Assembly: GCA_017536695.1 (NCBI GenBank) | Contig: JAFXGX010000006.1 | Coordinates: 1-48,679, forward strand | DNA length: 48,679 nt | Direction of reading: 5' to 3' | Source: Bacteroidaceae bacterium | Lineage (GTDB): Bacteria; Bacteroidota; Bacteroidia; Bacteroidales; Bacteroidaceae | In this document: piece by piece, positions 1 to 8,892 of the stretch | Numbering within the stretch: the stretch's first letter is position 1 | How the letters are laid out: each line of letters begins with the position of its first letter | Program-made: the position numbers and the translations under genes | The notes under the pieces: model-generated | The model's database searches: none | Seen by the model: the letters and a program-made list of their open reading frames with translations, nothing else | Told to the model about the DNA's origin: nothing

Positions 1-939
1 GAAGGTGAACCCAACTTTGGCATCCCTTTCACTGACCAGCCACGCAAGTTCAGCTTTTGGTACAAATATATTCCAGTCACTGGTGATAAAGGACGTGTGC
101 ATATCAGCTTCTGGTCTGGCGACCGCAAGGATCCCAAGGCTCGTTGGCGCAAGGGTATCACTTTTACTGAGACCGTCAACGAGTGGACTCAGGTCGTGGT
201 AGATCTCACGGAGTACGATGAGGATAAGAACAAACTGGATTTCACTCCCACCAGCATGTGTATCGAGATAACTTCAAGTCTCTCTAGCATGAGTGATCAC
301 ACCCATTCGGAAGATTTGAGCAATGTGAAACAGGAAGGTTCACAACTCTATATCACCGACTTGGCTTTCGAATATCATGTCGCTCCTGCCATAACTGCCG
401 TTTCTGTCACCTCCATGGTCAATGGCGAGGTTGTGGTAGAGAATTTACCGAACACGTCCACTAAAGTACAGGAAACCACTCCAATCACTGCGCTTCAGGT
501 GCAATATTGGCAAGCATCTACCGAGGGCGATGTCACTTCCGTACAGATGGACTATTGCCTCACACTGGATGGTACTACACCCACTTCTGACGATTGGAAA
601 ACGTTGCAAGCTACCAAGCAGAGCGATGGCCTTTGGGTCTATGATGGTCCCTCACTCAATTTACTCAGTGGCTTGGAGAGCAACACTGCCTATCGTTTGG
701 AGTACCTATTCTACACTAATTATGACGAGACGGCTCAGTCTCATGCCTACTATCCAACTAGCCATCAAGGCTTTGTGCTTAAGTTCACCACTGGTGAGAT
801 TCCCACGAGCATTGAGTCTCTTCAGGCTGTAGAGTCTCAGTCTACCTCTGGTGTCCATTACAATCTCCAGGGTCAAGAGGTTGGATCTGACTACAAAGGT
901 ATCGTCATCGTGAATGGCAGAAAAATCGTGAATAAGTAA
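1..939 (+). CDS. PCMD-type surface protein, 3' part
   Basis: The frame is open from the first base of the window, so the gene starts upstream and only about 312 codons are seen. The first visible residues (a GIPFTDQP…FWYKYIPV…GD pattern) resemble the PCMD domain, a putative carbohydrate-binding fold of Bacteroidetes surface proteins. The middle part is a beta-rich region of unknown role. The last residues (YNLQGQEV … IVIVNGRKIVNK) match the short C-terminal tail of Prevotella proteins sorted by the type IX secretion system. A secreted or cell-surface protein is therefore likely, with a polysaccharide-related role only inferred from the domain. A GU-containing hairpin follows at 964-995. Confidence 0.6.
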   Translation, partial: EGEPNFGIPFTDQPRKFSFWYKYIPVTGDKGRVHISFWSGDRKDPKARWRKGITFTETVNEWTQVVVDLTEYDEDKNKLDFTPTSMCIEITSSLSSMSDHTHSEDLSNVKQEGSQLYITDLAFEYHVAPAITAVSVTSMVNGEVVVENLPNTSTKVQETTPITALQVQYWQASTEGDVTSVQMDYCLTLDGTTPTSDDWKTLQATKQSDGLWVYDGPSLNLLSGLESNTAYRLEYLFYTNYDETAQSHAYYPTSHQGFVLKFTTGEIPTSIESLQAVESQSTSGVHYNLQGQEVGSDYKGIVIVNGRKIVNK

Positions 940-963
940 TTATTCATGCACCAATTATCATTA

Positions 964-995
964 GGGGATGGAGCAAATAAAAATGCTTCGTCCCC
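964..995 (+). terminator. Hairpin after the PCMD gene
   Basis: GGGGATGGAGCA pairs with TGCTTCGTCCCC across an eight-base A/T loop, allowing G-T pairs. It lies 25 bases past the stop codon. No strong T-run follows, so termination is probable but not certain. The rest of 996-1177 shows only a small GCACA/TGTGC hairpin followed by T5 near 1109-1127 and no gene. Confidence 0.45.
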
Positions 996-1177
996 AAACT
1001 TGCACACCGAGGCCAGATTGTATCCGTAGAAAACAGCAACAAGCTATCGCATTTTGACCCTCCATCCTAAAAATAATCTGAATAAGAAATAGCAACGACT
1101 CAAAATCTGCACATTTGTGTGCTTTTTGTGGTTTACATAAGGTTTTACTATTTTAAAAGCAGCACGCACTTACTCTC

Positions 1178-2635
1178 TTAGCCTTTTCTTGCCCTTACAT
1201 GCACTGCCCCTGCAATAACCAGCGTCAGCACTCCGCCGAGTATATACGCAAGCGTACGGTTCTCCATTCCACACATCATTGGAGAGATGAAGATATACGA
1301 CGAACAGACATAGGTCATTATCAGTGCCGGGAGCATGGCAATCATCACAGGTTTGCTTTTCTTGAAAAGATATACCGTAATGCACCATAGTGTTATTACC
1401 GCCAGTGTCTGGTTGCACCAGGCGAAGTAACTCCATATTGTCTGGAACGGCAAGGCAAAGATGATGAACAGCGCTGCCGCAAACAACGGCAACGACACAA
1501 GTAGTCTCTTGACAAGGTTCTTCTGCCCTATGCCGAACATATCGGACACGATGAGCCTTGCACAGCGGAACGCCGTATCGCCCGAGGTAATTGCACAGCC
1601 GATGATGCCGACAAGCACACATGCCGTAACAACAGGTCCCATGGTGGTGCTTGTTATAACATTCACAAGTTTTGCTGCACTGCCGCCATACTCTGCAATG
1701 GCAGCGTTGAGTCCCTCTACTCCGCCCCAGAAGGCCATGCCGATTGCGGCCCATATGAGTGCAACAATGCTCTCGGCAATCATAGCTCCGTAGAAGATAC
1801 TGCGGCTCTGCTTCTCGTTTGTCATGCAACGTGCCATCATGGGCGACTGTGTGGCATGGAAGCCCGATATCGCGCCGCATGCGATTGTGGTAAAGAGCAT
1901 GGGAACAATGGGAAACTTGTCAGCATCGGCTATCTGGTTCTCAAGCGAGGTAAGTTCAGGGATTATATACGTATCACTGTGCACCAGCAGTATATAAAGT
2001 ATGCTCAATGCCATTACAAGTAGTGCAATGCCGAAAAGCGGATATATGCGCCCGATAAGTTTGTCTATAGGCAGCAACGTCGCAAGGATATAATATATAA
2101 GGATTACGGCAAGCACTGCCACAAGTTCCCATGACATGCCGCTGAAAGCAGAAACCTCAAGTGAAGGGATAGCCACATTCGATGCCACAAGTTCGGCAGG
2201 CTGCGACATGAAGACTGCACCGACAAGCACCATAAGGAACACAGAGAAAATGCGCATGAAAGCCCGGGTGCCATTGCCCAGATAGTTTCCAATAATCTCG
2301 GGCAGACTCTTGCCTCCCTCCTTCAATGATATTACACCCGCCACGAAATCATGCATGGCACCCATGAATATACCGCCCAAAGTAATCCACAGGAATGCCA
2401 CCGGACCGTATGCCGCACCGAGCAGGGCACCGAAGATGGGGCCGAGACCCGCGATATTGAGCAACTGGATAAGAAAGACCTTCCAACGCGGCATTGGAAT
2501 ATAATCCACGCCGTCGTACATTGTCTTTGAGGGTACAGGGTTTGCGGCATCGATGCCGCAAACTTTCTCAAGATACTTGCCATAGGTAAAGTAGGCAATC
2601 ACAAGTGCCGCAAGGCACACAAGGAATGTTATCAT
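1178..2635 (-). CDS. cstA: CstA-family carbon starvation / peptide-pyruvate transporter
   Basis: A 485-residue polytopic membrane protein. Its N-terminal half carries the CstA signature (PRWK…LNIAGLGPIFGALLG, then GAMHDF and SLKEGGKS), and long hydrophobic helices run to the C-terminus. Known CstA proteins import peptides or pyruvate during carbon limitation. This copy is shorter than the roughly 700-residue E. coli protein, like other Bacteroidetes homologues as I recall them. The start ATG overlaps the recQ stop codon (ATGA, 2632-2635), so it is translated from the same mRNA as recQ and recJ. The family call is secure; the substrate is not known. Confidence 0.85.
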   Translation of the reverse strand: MITFLVCLAALVIAYFTYGKYLEKVCGIDAANPVPSKTMYDGVDYIPMPRWKVFLIQLLNIAGLGPIFGALLGAAYGPVAFLWITLGGIFMGAMHDFVAGVISLKEGGKSLPEIIGNYLGNGTRAFMRIFSVFLMVLVGAVFMSQPAELVASNVAIPSLEVSAFSGMSWELVAVLAVILIYYILATLLPIDKLIGRIYPLFGIALLVMALSILYILLVHSDTYIIPELTSLENQIADADKFPIVPMLFTTIACGAISGFHATQSPMMARCMTNEKQSRSIFYGAMIAESIVALIWAAIGMAFWGGVEGLNAAIAEYGGSAAKLVNVITSTTMGPVVTACVLVGIIGCAITSGDTAFRCARLIVSDMFGIGQKNLVKRLLVSLPLFAAALFIIFALPFQTIWSYFAWCNQTLAVITLWCITVYLFKKSKPVMIAMLPALIMTYVCSSYIFISPMMCGMENRTLAYILGGVLTLVIAGAVHVRARKG

Positions 2636-4527
2636 AGCAATTTCATTATTTTTCCGTCAATAATCTTTATCTGCTCCTCATCGCACAGTTGACGCATGAG
2701 CCTCTTAGACTCGGCATCAGAAAGACCCAAAGCCGACAGTTCATCAAGCGCGTGCAGCTGTCCGTCTGCAAGCAACTGCATTATGGCATCGACCGATGAG
2801 ACAGAGGGCGCCTTGTTGCCCGATGCACGCTTGGAGACACATACGTCACAACGACGGCACTCATCACTGCCTTTCTCGCCGAAATACTCGAGAAGCAGCC
2901 TGCTGCGACACTTGTCATCGCTGACAGCATACTCTATTACCGATTTCAGCCGTTCGCCGAATATAGCCTTGCGCTCATCATACACCTCGCGAGTGAAACG
3001 CAGTTCACTGCCCAGCACGCGGTGGCGCATGAAGGTTATTATCGGACACTTCTTTGACGGCGCATACTGCACAAGCCCCCTGTTGCTCAAGGAAACGAAT
3101 ATCTCGTACATACGATGACGCGAGAGTTTCGTAATGCGCGAAAGATACCGCTCATCAATGAAGACCGTATCGCTGAAGAGACCGCTGTAGTTACGCAACA
3201 GGGCGTTTATCAGCAGTTCGTAGTCAGCCGGCAGCCCGCGGAAACGGTACAGGGCATCTTTGCCCACGATGAAACGCACACGCGATGAGTACTCCATCTC
3301 CTCGACATACTCAAGGTAGCCCATGCGGGTAAGTATTCTCAAGGCGCTGTCGGTCTGCAACGTCGGGCGATGATACTGCTTGCAGAAATCGCCAAGCGAG
3401 AACTCATAGGTACAGTTAAGGCCATCGCCGAGAGCCATGCTGTAATAGTAGCATATCTCATCATAGACTTCGCGGATGAACTCCTGCGAGGGATAGTTGT
3501 CGGAGAGACGTCGCGCCACCACCTGCCTGTCGACACGGCTGAAGAGCGTGACGGCATAGGCATCCTTTCCGTCGCGTCCTGCACGCCCGGCTTCCTGGAA
3601 ATAAGCCTCGATTGAACTCGGCAGGTCAATATGCACCACCAGACGGACATCAGGTTTGTCAATGCCCATGCCAAAAGCATTTGTAGAGACCATGACACGC
3701 GCCTTGCCACTCTTCCACGCCTCTTCCTTGGCATCCTTGCTCTCGGGCGAGAGACCGGCATGGTAGTATTCGGCAGTTATTCCGCTTGCGACAAGAAAAT
3801 CACATACCTCCTTTGTCTTCTTGCGGTTTAGCGTGTAGACAATGGCAGAGCCCTGTATGCGACTCAATATATGCAGAAGTTCTTGGGGCTTGTTCTCGGT
3901 GCGACGGACAACATATACAAGATTCTTGCGCCCGAAACTCATACTGTGACAATTCTCTTCCTTGAAACCCAGCTGCTGCTGTATATCCTTGACAACTTCT
4001 GGTGTAGCCGTTGCCGTCAGCGCAAGCACCGGCACCGAAGGGAATATACTGCGAAGCTGAATTATCTGGCGGTAGGCAGGACGGAAATCGTGCCCCCACT
4101 GCGAAATACAGTGCGCCTCGTCAATGGTTATCAGTGATACTTTTACGCGCTGTATCTTCTTGAGAAACAGTTCCGAGGCTATTCGCTCGGGAGAGATATA
4201 AAGGAACTTATAATCGCCGAATATACAATTTTCGAGTGCAGTCACAATCTCGCTGCTCTTCATTCCCGAATAGATTGCCGTAGCCTTTATTCCCCTGCTG
4301 CGCAGGTTGGCAACCTGGTCCTTCATTAGAGCAATGAGAGGGGTCACGACTATACACAGGCCGTCAGTGGCCAGCGTAGGCACCTGAAAGGCTATGCTCT
4401 TGCCACCACCGGTGGGCATAAGGCCGAGCGTATCGCGCCCGGCCCCTATGCTTTCGATAATTTCTCGCTGTATACCACGGAAATCATCGTACCCCCAATA
4501 TTGCTTAAGGATTTCTCTGTACGTCAT
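2632..4527 (-). CDS. recQ: ATP-dependent DNA helicase RecQ
   Basis: A 631-residue superfamily 2 helicase unwinding DNA in recombination and fork repair. Walker A is PTGGGKS at residues 38-44, followed by DEAH in the segment IDEAHCISQWGHDFRPAY and motif VI around QEAGRAGRDG. A four-cysteine zinc site (C-x16-C-x2-C-x2-C, ending CRRCDVC) lies near the C-terminus, after an RQC-like region; no clear HRDC domain is seen. The frame is open further upstream to 4617, but I chose the ATG at 4527 because MTYREILKQYWGY is the usual RecQ beginning. It overlaps the recJ 3' end by 23 bases, so the two genes are co-transcribed. Confidence 0.93.
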   Translation of the reverse strand: MTYREILKQYWGYDDFRGIQREIIESIGAGRDTLGLMPTGGGKSIAFQVPTLATDGLCIVVTPLIALMKDQVANLRSRGIKATAIYSGMKSSEIVTALENCIFGDYKFLYISPERIASELFLKKIQRVKVSLITIDEAHCISQWGHDFRPAYRQIIQLRSIFPSVPVLALTATATPEVVKDIQQQLGFKEENCHSMSFGRKNLVYVVRRTENKPQELLHILSRIQGSAIVYTLNRKKTKEVCDFLVASGITAEYYHAGLSPESKDAKEEAWKSGKARVMVSTNAFGMGIDKPDVRLVVHIDLPSSIEAYFQEAGRAGRDGKDAYAVTLFSRVDRQVVARRLSDNYPSQEFIREVYDEICYYYSMALGDGLNCTYEFSLGDFCKQYHRPTLQTDSALRILTRMGYLEYVEEMEYSSRVRFIVGKDALYRFRGLPADYELLINALLRNYSGLFSDTVFIDERYLSRITKLSRHRMYEIFVSLSNRGLVQYAPSKKCPIITFMRHRVLGSELRFTREVYDERKAIFGERLKSVIEYAVSDDKCRSRLLLEYFGEKGSDECRRCDVCVSKRASGNKAPSVSSVDAIMQLLADGQLHALDELSALGLSDAESKRLMRQLCDEEQIKIIDGKIMKLL

Positions 4528-6250
4528 TGCTTCTGGCCTTTGCATGCATGCTCTCAATCTGCAACTGCACCTCGCCATGCTTGTAAATGTTATCTTCGAG
4601 AGTATAGCAGATATCAAACGACTGCTTGGACTTTATATACTTCGCCTGACGGCTCTGGCCAAATGCGATACCGTTGAGTATGGTGTTCGACTTGTTATCG
4701 ACAAGTTCAAGCTTTATATGCTCCTGACGGCGCCCAACCACCTTGCTTGTTCCGTAGTCGCACACGTTGTACGTGCAGAATATCGGCTTGGGGTTGTCGG
4801 GACCATGAGGAGCGAACTTCTTCATGTCATTGAAGAAACGACGTGTTATCTGGTGGAAATCAAGTTCGGCATCAATCTCTATTACAGGGTCTGTCTGCTC
4901 GGGAAGGATGTTGTCCGAGACATAATCCTTGAAGCGCTGTGCGAACGCCTCGACATTCCCGACCTTGAGCGAGAAGCCTGCGGCGTATGTATGGCCTCCG
5001 AAATTCTCGAGCAGGTCGCGGCAGCTCTCCATGGCCTTGTAAACATCGAAGCCTGTCACTGAACGTGCCGAGCCTGTAGCCACATCGCCTGTACATGTTA
5101 TTACCACGGCAGGACGATGATACACCTCGGTAAGACGCGATGCCACAATGCCAATGACACCACGATGCCAGTCGGCATTGAATATCACTATTGCACGCTG
5201 CTCATCAAAGCTCTCGAGTCCCTCGACAATGGTGTTGGCCTCCTCGGTCATGCTCTTGTCAAGTTCCTTGCGTGTCTCGTTGAACTCGTTTATCTGACGG
5301 CTCATCTCAAGCGCAGCGCGCAGGTTGTTCTCGATGAGCAGGTCAACAGCCACCTTACCCTGCTGTATGCGGCCCGAAGCATTGATGCGCGGACCAATCT
5401 TGAAAATGATGTCGTTTATGCTTATCTCCTTTTCTGCAAGCCCGCACACCTGAATGATTGCCTTGAGGCCTATGCTGGGGCTATGGTTTATCTGCTTTAT
5501 ACCATGGAAAGCAAGAATACGGTTCTCGCCCATAATGGGCACAAGGTCCGATGCGATGCTTACCGCCACGAGGTCGAGGAGAGTATACAGTTGCTCGGCA
5601 GGTATACCATTGTCCATGGCAAATGCCTGCATAAACTTGAAGCCTACACCGCAACCTGAGAGATGCGGATAGGGATAGGTGGAATCCGTTCTCTTGGGAT
5701 TGAGCACAGCAACAGCGCATGGCAACTCATCATCGGGCACATGGTGGTCGCACACGATGAAATCAATACCCAAAGACTTGGCATATGCAATCTCATCGAG
5801 AGCCTTTATTCCGCAATCGAGCACGATGATAAGTTTCACGCCTGTAGAATAGGCGTAATCCACTCCACGCTTGGAGATGCCGTAACCGTCCTCGTTACGG
5901 TCGGGAATATAGTAATCTATATTCGAAGAGAACTGCTGCAGGAACTTATACACCAAAGCCACGGCAGTAGTGCCGTCTACGTCATAGTCGCCATAGACAA
6001 GTATGCGCTCTTTCTTGCCAAGAGCCTTGTTCAGGCGTTTGACAGCAATATCCATGTCGTTCATCAGGAACGGATTGTGGAGATTGCCCAGCTTCGGTCG
6101 GAAGAAATCCCTTGCCTCGGCAGCAGAGGTTATGCCTCGTTTCAGGAGCAGACCGCAAAGTACAGGACTCATGTCCAACTCTACTGACAGCGCCTTGGCT
6201 GCCAAAGTCTGTTCATAGGTCGGAGGCTGATATTTCCATTTCTGACCCAT
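4505..6250 (-). CDS. recJ: Single-stranded-DNA-specific 5'-3' exonuclease RecJ
   Basis: A 581-residue member of the DHH phosphoesterase family acting in recombination and mismatch repair. The metal-binding motifs are visible: DYDVDGTT early, LDCGIKA, the DHH triplet in VCDHHVPDDE, and the DHHA1 glycine motif GGHTYAAG near residue 425. A C-terminal OB-like region follows. Length matches the family. It is the first gene of recJ-recQ-cstA, all overlapping, which couples two DNA-repair enzymes to a starvation transporter. No clear TAnnTTTG promoter was found directly upstream. Confidence 0.95.
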   Translation of the reverse strand: MGQKWKYQPPTYEQTLAAKALSVELDMSPVLCGLLLKRGITSAAEARDFFRPKLGNLHNPFLMNDMDIAVKRLNKALGKKERILVYGDYDVDGTTAVALVYKFLQQFSSNIDYYIPDRNEDGYGISKRGVDYAYSTGVKLIIVLDCGIKALDEIAYAKSLGIDFIVCDHHVPDDELPCAVAVLNPKRTDSTYPYPHLSGCGVGFKFMQAFAMDNGIPAEQLYTLLDLVAVSIASDLVPIMGENRILAFHGIKQINHSPSIGLKAIIQVCGLAEKEISINDIIFKIGPRINASGRIQQGKVAVDLLIENNLRAALEMSRQINEFNETRKELDKSMTEEANTIVEGLESFDEQRAIVIFNADWHRGVIGIVASRLTEVYHRPAVVITCTGDVATGSARSVTGFDVYKAMESCRDLLENFGGHTYAAGFSLKVGNVEAFAQRFKDYVSDNILPEQTDPVIEIDAELDFHQITRRFFNDMKKFAPHGPDNPKPIFCTYNVCDYGTSKVVGRRQEHIKLELVDNKSNTILNGIAFGQSRQAKYIKSKQSFDICYTLEDNIYKHGEVQLQIESMHAKARSNDVQRNP

Positions 6251-6502
6251 TATATATTATTTTTTATTTTGCTATGATTGGGGAAGAGATGCCTGTCACA
6301 GGAACTTAACGCCCGAAAAGACATACGCCCATATGGAAGCCCCACGCACTCACACGCTCCAAAACTCCGCACTCCACATTACGGGCAAAGTAAAGCAAAA
6401 TCTCTTCAATTTGTAAAAATACAAAAAGAGATTGTATATTTTACCATTATTGCCATATTTTTTAAACAAAATAGCATTTTTTAAAAGACAACCCGGTATA
6501 AC
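6251..6502. other. Intergenic region upstream of recJ
   Basis: About 310 bases separate recJ from the C1 peptidase gene, of which 6503-6544 is a terminator. The rest is AT-rich. It holds an 8-base inverted repeat (AATCTCTT at 6399-6406, AAGAGATT at 6426-6433) and a nested ATACAA/TTGTAT pair at 6419-6437 that could be an operator. A weak TTACTTTG box on the minus strand lies at 6386-6393, without a well-spaced -33. No gene is seen. Confidence 0.4.
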
Positions 6503-6544
6503 AAAAATAAGCCCTGGCGCACACGTGCGGCAGGGCTTATTTTT
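6503..6544 (-). terminator. Bidirectional terminator of the C1 peptidase gene
   Basis: AAAAATAAGCCCTG pairs with CAGGGCTTATTTTT, giving a long stem with an A-run on one side and a T-run on the other. It sits 18 bases beyond the peptidase stop codon and closes the recA-side operon. Confidence 0.85.
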
Positions 6545-6561
6545 ATCAATATATACACCTA

Positions 6562-7758
6562 TTACTTGATACCGAGCTTCTTGCGGATATCCTTAGGAAT
6601 AGCGTTCTTGTGAACAACGATATTCATTGTCTTGTAACGCGCAAACGCCTTTGAAGCATACCAGATGCCTTTATAGTCACCGGCCTCGCCCCAAGAGTTC
6701 TTCACCATGTAGTACTCTACACCGTCCTTATCCTTTGCGATACCGAAAATCTGCATACCGTGGTCATCGGTTGTCTCCCAATTGTCGTAAGCAATCTGAC
6801 GCTCCTCCTGTGTACACCACTTTTCAGCCGACGGCTTTGGAGTATTCTTCTTCTCCTCCTCGCTCAGCTTGAGCCATTTTGCCATATCAGAGCCTTCAAG
6901 GTCGGTTTTCTTTGTATTATCAGGCATTGTAGCCTTGCCATGGCGGTCGAAACCGGCCTCGCTCACGTCGCTACCCCAAGCAATGGTATAACCCTCCATA
7001 ATGGCATTGTCAAACACCTGCATGAACTCATCGATAGGCAGGTTATAAGACTGCGCCCAACGCCAGTTGTCCTGGATTTCAAGAACGAATGGCTCATAGA
7101 AAGGATGGTGGGTATAAGATGTAAGAGAGATATAATCCTCTGCCTTCAGGCCCAAAGACTCATAGAATGACTTTGGAGTATACTCCTTGCCGTTGTATGT
7201 AAACTTCTCGGGACGCTCGCCAAGATATATGTCATGAATAGCCTCGATCGCCTTCTTCCAGAGAGGCTGACCGTCAGGACCTACCTGCAGACTGCGGTGC
7301 TTGCCCTCAGCGATTGCAGCAACGACAGCGTCGCTCACTGCAGAAAGCTCATTGTGAACGCTGAGTTCCTTGCCGTACATTACACCCGGACGCATCTCAG
7401 CCTCGGGAACAAGACCAAATGTTTCCATACCATAGATTACATCATAGAAAGAACCGCCCTGAGAGAACGAGATATCGCCATGAGTGCGGACTGCCTTGTC
7501 TGCACGGTCAAGATATGTGTTGTGAACGATAAACATCTCGGAGAAGTCATACTCTCCCTTGCCCATGCGAAGCAGCTCCGACTCGATAAATGCAAGTGAT
7601 GAGTAGCACCAGCATGTACCTGCCTGATTCTGGTTCTTTATACTTGTAATAGGGTTCTCCTTTACCACAGTGAAGTCAGGACTAGCCTCCTTTTTCTCCT
7701 GTGCAAATGCGCCAAGACCTACAAATGCCAGCGCAGCAAACAAAATAGATTTCTTCAT
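6562..7758 (-). CDS. Secreted C1-family cysteine peptidase (PepC / bleomycin hydrolase-like)
   Basis: A 398-residue protein with an N-terminal signal peptide (MKKSILFAALAFVGLGAFAQ). The papain-type active site is complete: Gln43 and Cys49 in NQNQAGTCW, a His in DDHGMQIFG, and an Asn in VKNSWGEAG. The layout resembles the bleomycin hydrolase/aminopeptidase C branch, here exported to the periplasm or surface. The frame is open upstream to 7821, but that extension runs into the recA 3' end, and the Met at 7758 directly begins the signal peptide. It follows recA by 37 bases without an obvious promoter, so read-through from recA is likely. It probably serves peptide nutrition. Confidence 0.88.
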   Translation of the reverse strand: MKKSILFAALAFVGLGAFAQEKKEASPDFTVVKENPITSIKNQNQAGTCWCYSSLAFIESELLRMGKGEYDFSEMFIVHNTYLDRADKAVRTHGDISFSQGGSFYDVIYGMETFGLVPEAEMRPGVMYGKELSVHNELSAVSDAVVAAIAEGKHRSLQVGPDGQPLWKKAIEAIHDIYLGERPEKFTYNGKEYTPKSFYESLGLKAEDYISLTSYTHHPFYEPFVLEIQDNWRWAQSYNLPIDEFMQVFDNAIMEGYTIAWGSDVSEAGFDRHGKATMPDNTKKTDLEGSDMAKWLKLSEEEKKNTPKPSAEKWCTQEERQIAYDNWETTDDHGMQIFGIAKDKDGVEYYMVKNSWGEAGDYKGIWYASKAFARYKTMNIVVHKNAIPKDIRKKLGIK

Positions 7759-7795
7759 AGTATTAAATAAATTGTTAATGTTCCTAATATTATCC

Positions 7796-8836
7796 TTACT
7801 CCGCAGCACACTCCTCGACATTGCCCTTCATAGCCTCGGCAATCTTCATCTCAAGTTCCTCGGCCAGTTCCGGATTATCGGCAATGAGCGCCTTCGTGCG
7901 GTCGCGACCCTGCGCCAACTTTGTATCGTTGTAACTGAAGAACGAACCGCTCTTCTTTATCACACCATATTGGACACCAAGGTCGACAATCTCGCCTGTA
8001 CGCGAAATGCCCTCGCCGAACATGATATCGAATTCAGCCTTGCGGAAAGGAGGAGCAACCTTGTTCTTAACTACCTTCACGCGGACAGAGTTACCTACCG
8101 CCTCTTCGCCGTCCTTCAGCTGGCTCACGCGACGGATATCCAGACGCACCGAAGCGTAGAATTTGAGAGCGTTACCGCCGGTTGTAGTCTCGGGGTTACC
8201 GAACATGATACCTATTTTCTCGCGCAGCTGGTTGATGAAGATACATGTTGTCTTTGTCTTGCTGATTGCCGATGTGAGTTTGCGGAGTGCCTGTGACATG
8301 AGGCGTGCCTGAAGGCCCACCTTGTTGTCGCCCATCTCGCCCTCGATTTCCGCCTTCGGTGTCAACGCCGCAACAGAGTCAATCACGATGATGTCGATAG
8401 CCGATGAGCGGATGAGCTGCTCGGCAATCTCAAGCGCCTGCTCGCCGCAATCGGGCTGGGAGATAAGCAGGTTATCGATATCCACACCGAGTTTCTGCGC
8501 ATAAAAGCGGTCGAATGCATGCTCGGCATCGATGATTGCGGCAATGCCGCCCATTTTCTGAGCCTCGGCAATTGCATGTATTGCCAGTGTTGTCTTACCT
8601 GATGATTCGGGACCGTAGATTTCAATTATACGGCCGCGGGGGAAACCGCCCACACCAAGAGCCGCGTTAAGGCCCACCGAGCCGGTCGGGATAACCTCAA
8701 CCTCTTCGAAGTTGTCATAGCCAAGCTTCATGATAGAACCCTTGCCGAAGTTCTTCTCTATCTTATCCATTGCAGCCTGCAACGCACGCAGTTTCTCATT
8801 TCCTGCAATGTTTTCCAATTCTTCTTTCTTTGCCAT
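7796..8836 (-). CDS. recA: Recombinase RecA
   Basis: A 346-residue RecA with Walker [10 protein letters not shown] at residues 75-83 and the expected conserved core: the VIDSVAAL Walker B, the NQLREKIG loop, and the [17 protein letters not shown] segment. It forms nucleoprotein filaments for homologous recombination and SOS-type signalling. The start [13 protein letters not shown] has good family agreement. A GC-rich hairpin at 8861-8879 lies in the 56-base gap after the upstream dehydrogenase gene and may attenuate read-through into recA. No LexA-like box was recognised. Confidence 0.98.
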   Translation of the reverse strand: MAKKEELENIAGNEKLRALQAAMDKIEKNFGKGSIMKLGYDNFEEVEVIPTGSVGLNAALGVGGFPRGRIIEIYGPESSGKTTLAIHAIAEAQKMGGIAAIIDAEHAFDRFYAQKLGVDIDNLLISQPDCGEQALEIAEQLIRSSAIDIIVIDSVAALTPKAEIEGEMGDNKVGLQARLMSQALRKLTSAISKTKTTCIFINQLREKIGIMFGNPETTTGGNALKFYASVRLDIRRVSQLKDGEEAVGNSVRVKVVKNKVAPPFRKAEFDIMFGEGISRTGEIVDLGVQYGVIKKSGSFFSYNDTKLAQGRDRTKALIADNPELAEELEMKIAEAMKGNVEECAAE

Positions 8837-8860
8837 TTTAAAATTATTTCATTTTAGGAA

Positions 8861-8879
8861 GGGCGGGCAAGTCCCGCCC
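8861..8879 (-). repeat. GC-rich REP-like hairpin in the recA leader
   Basis: GGGCGGG and CCCGCCC flank the loop CAAGT. The sequence stands out from AT-rich surroundings. Its form is like short REP-type palindromes scattered in some genomes, but it could also be a weak terminator between the upstream gene and recA. No T-run follows on the minus strand. Confidence 0.5.
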
Positions 8880-8892
8880 CTACATTTGCTGT

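Noticed and set aside
1170-1880. Minus-strand 236-codon frame overlapping cstA
   Set aside because: It is Cys/His/Arg-rich with no protein-like composition and is a shadow of cstA in another frame.
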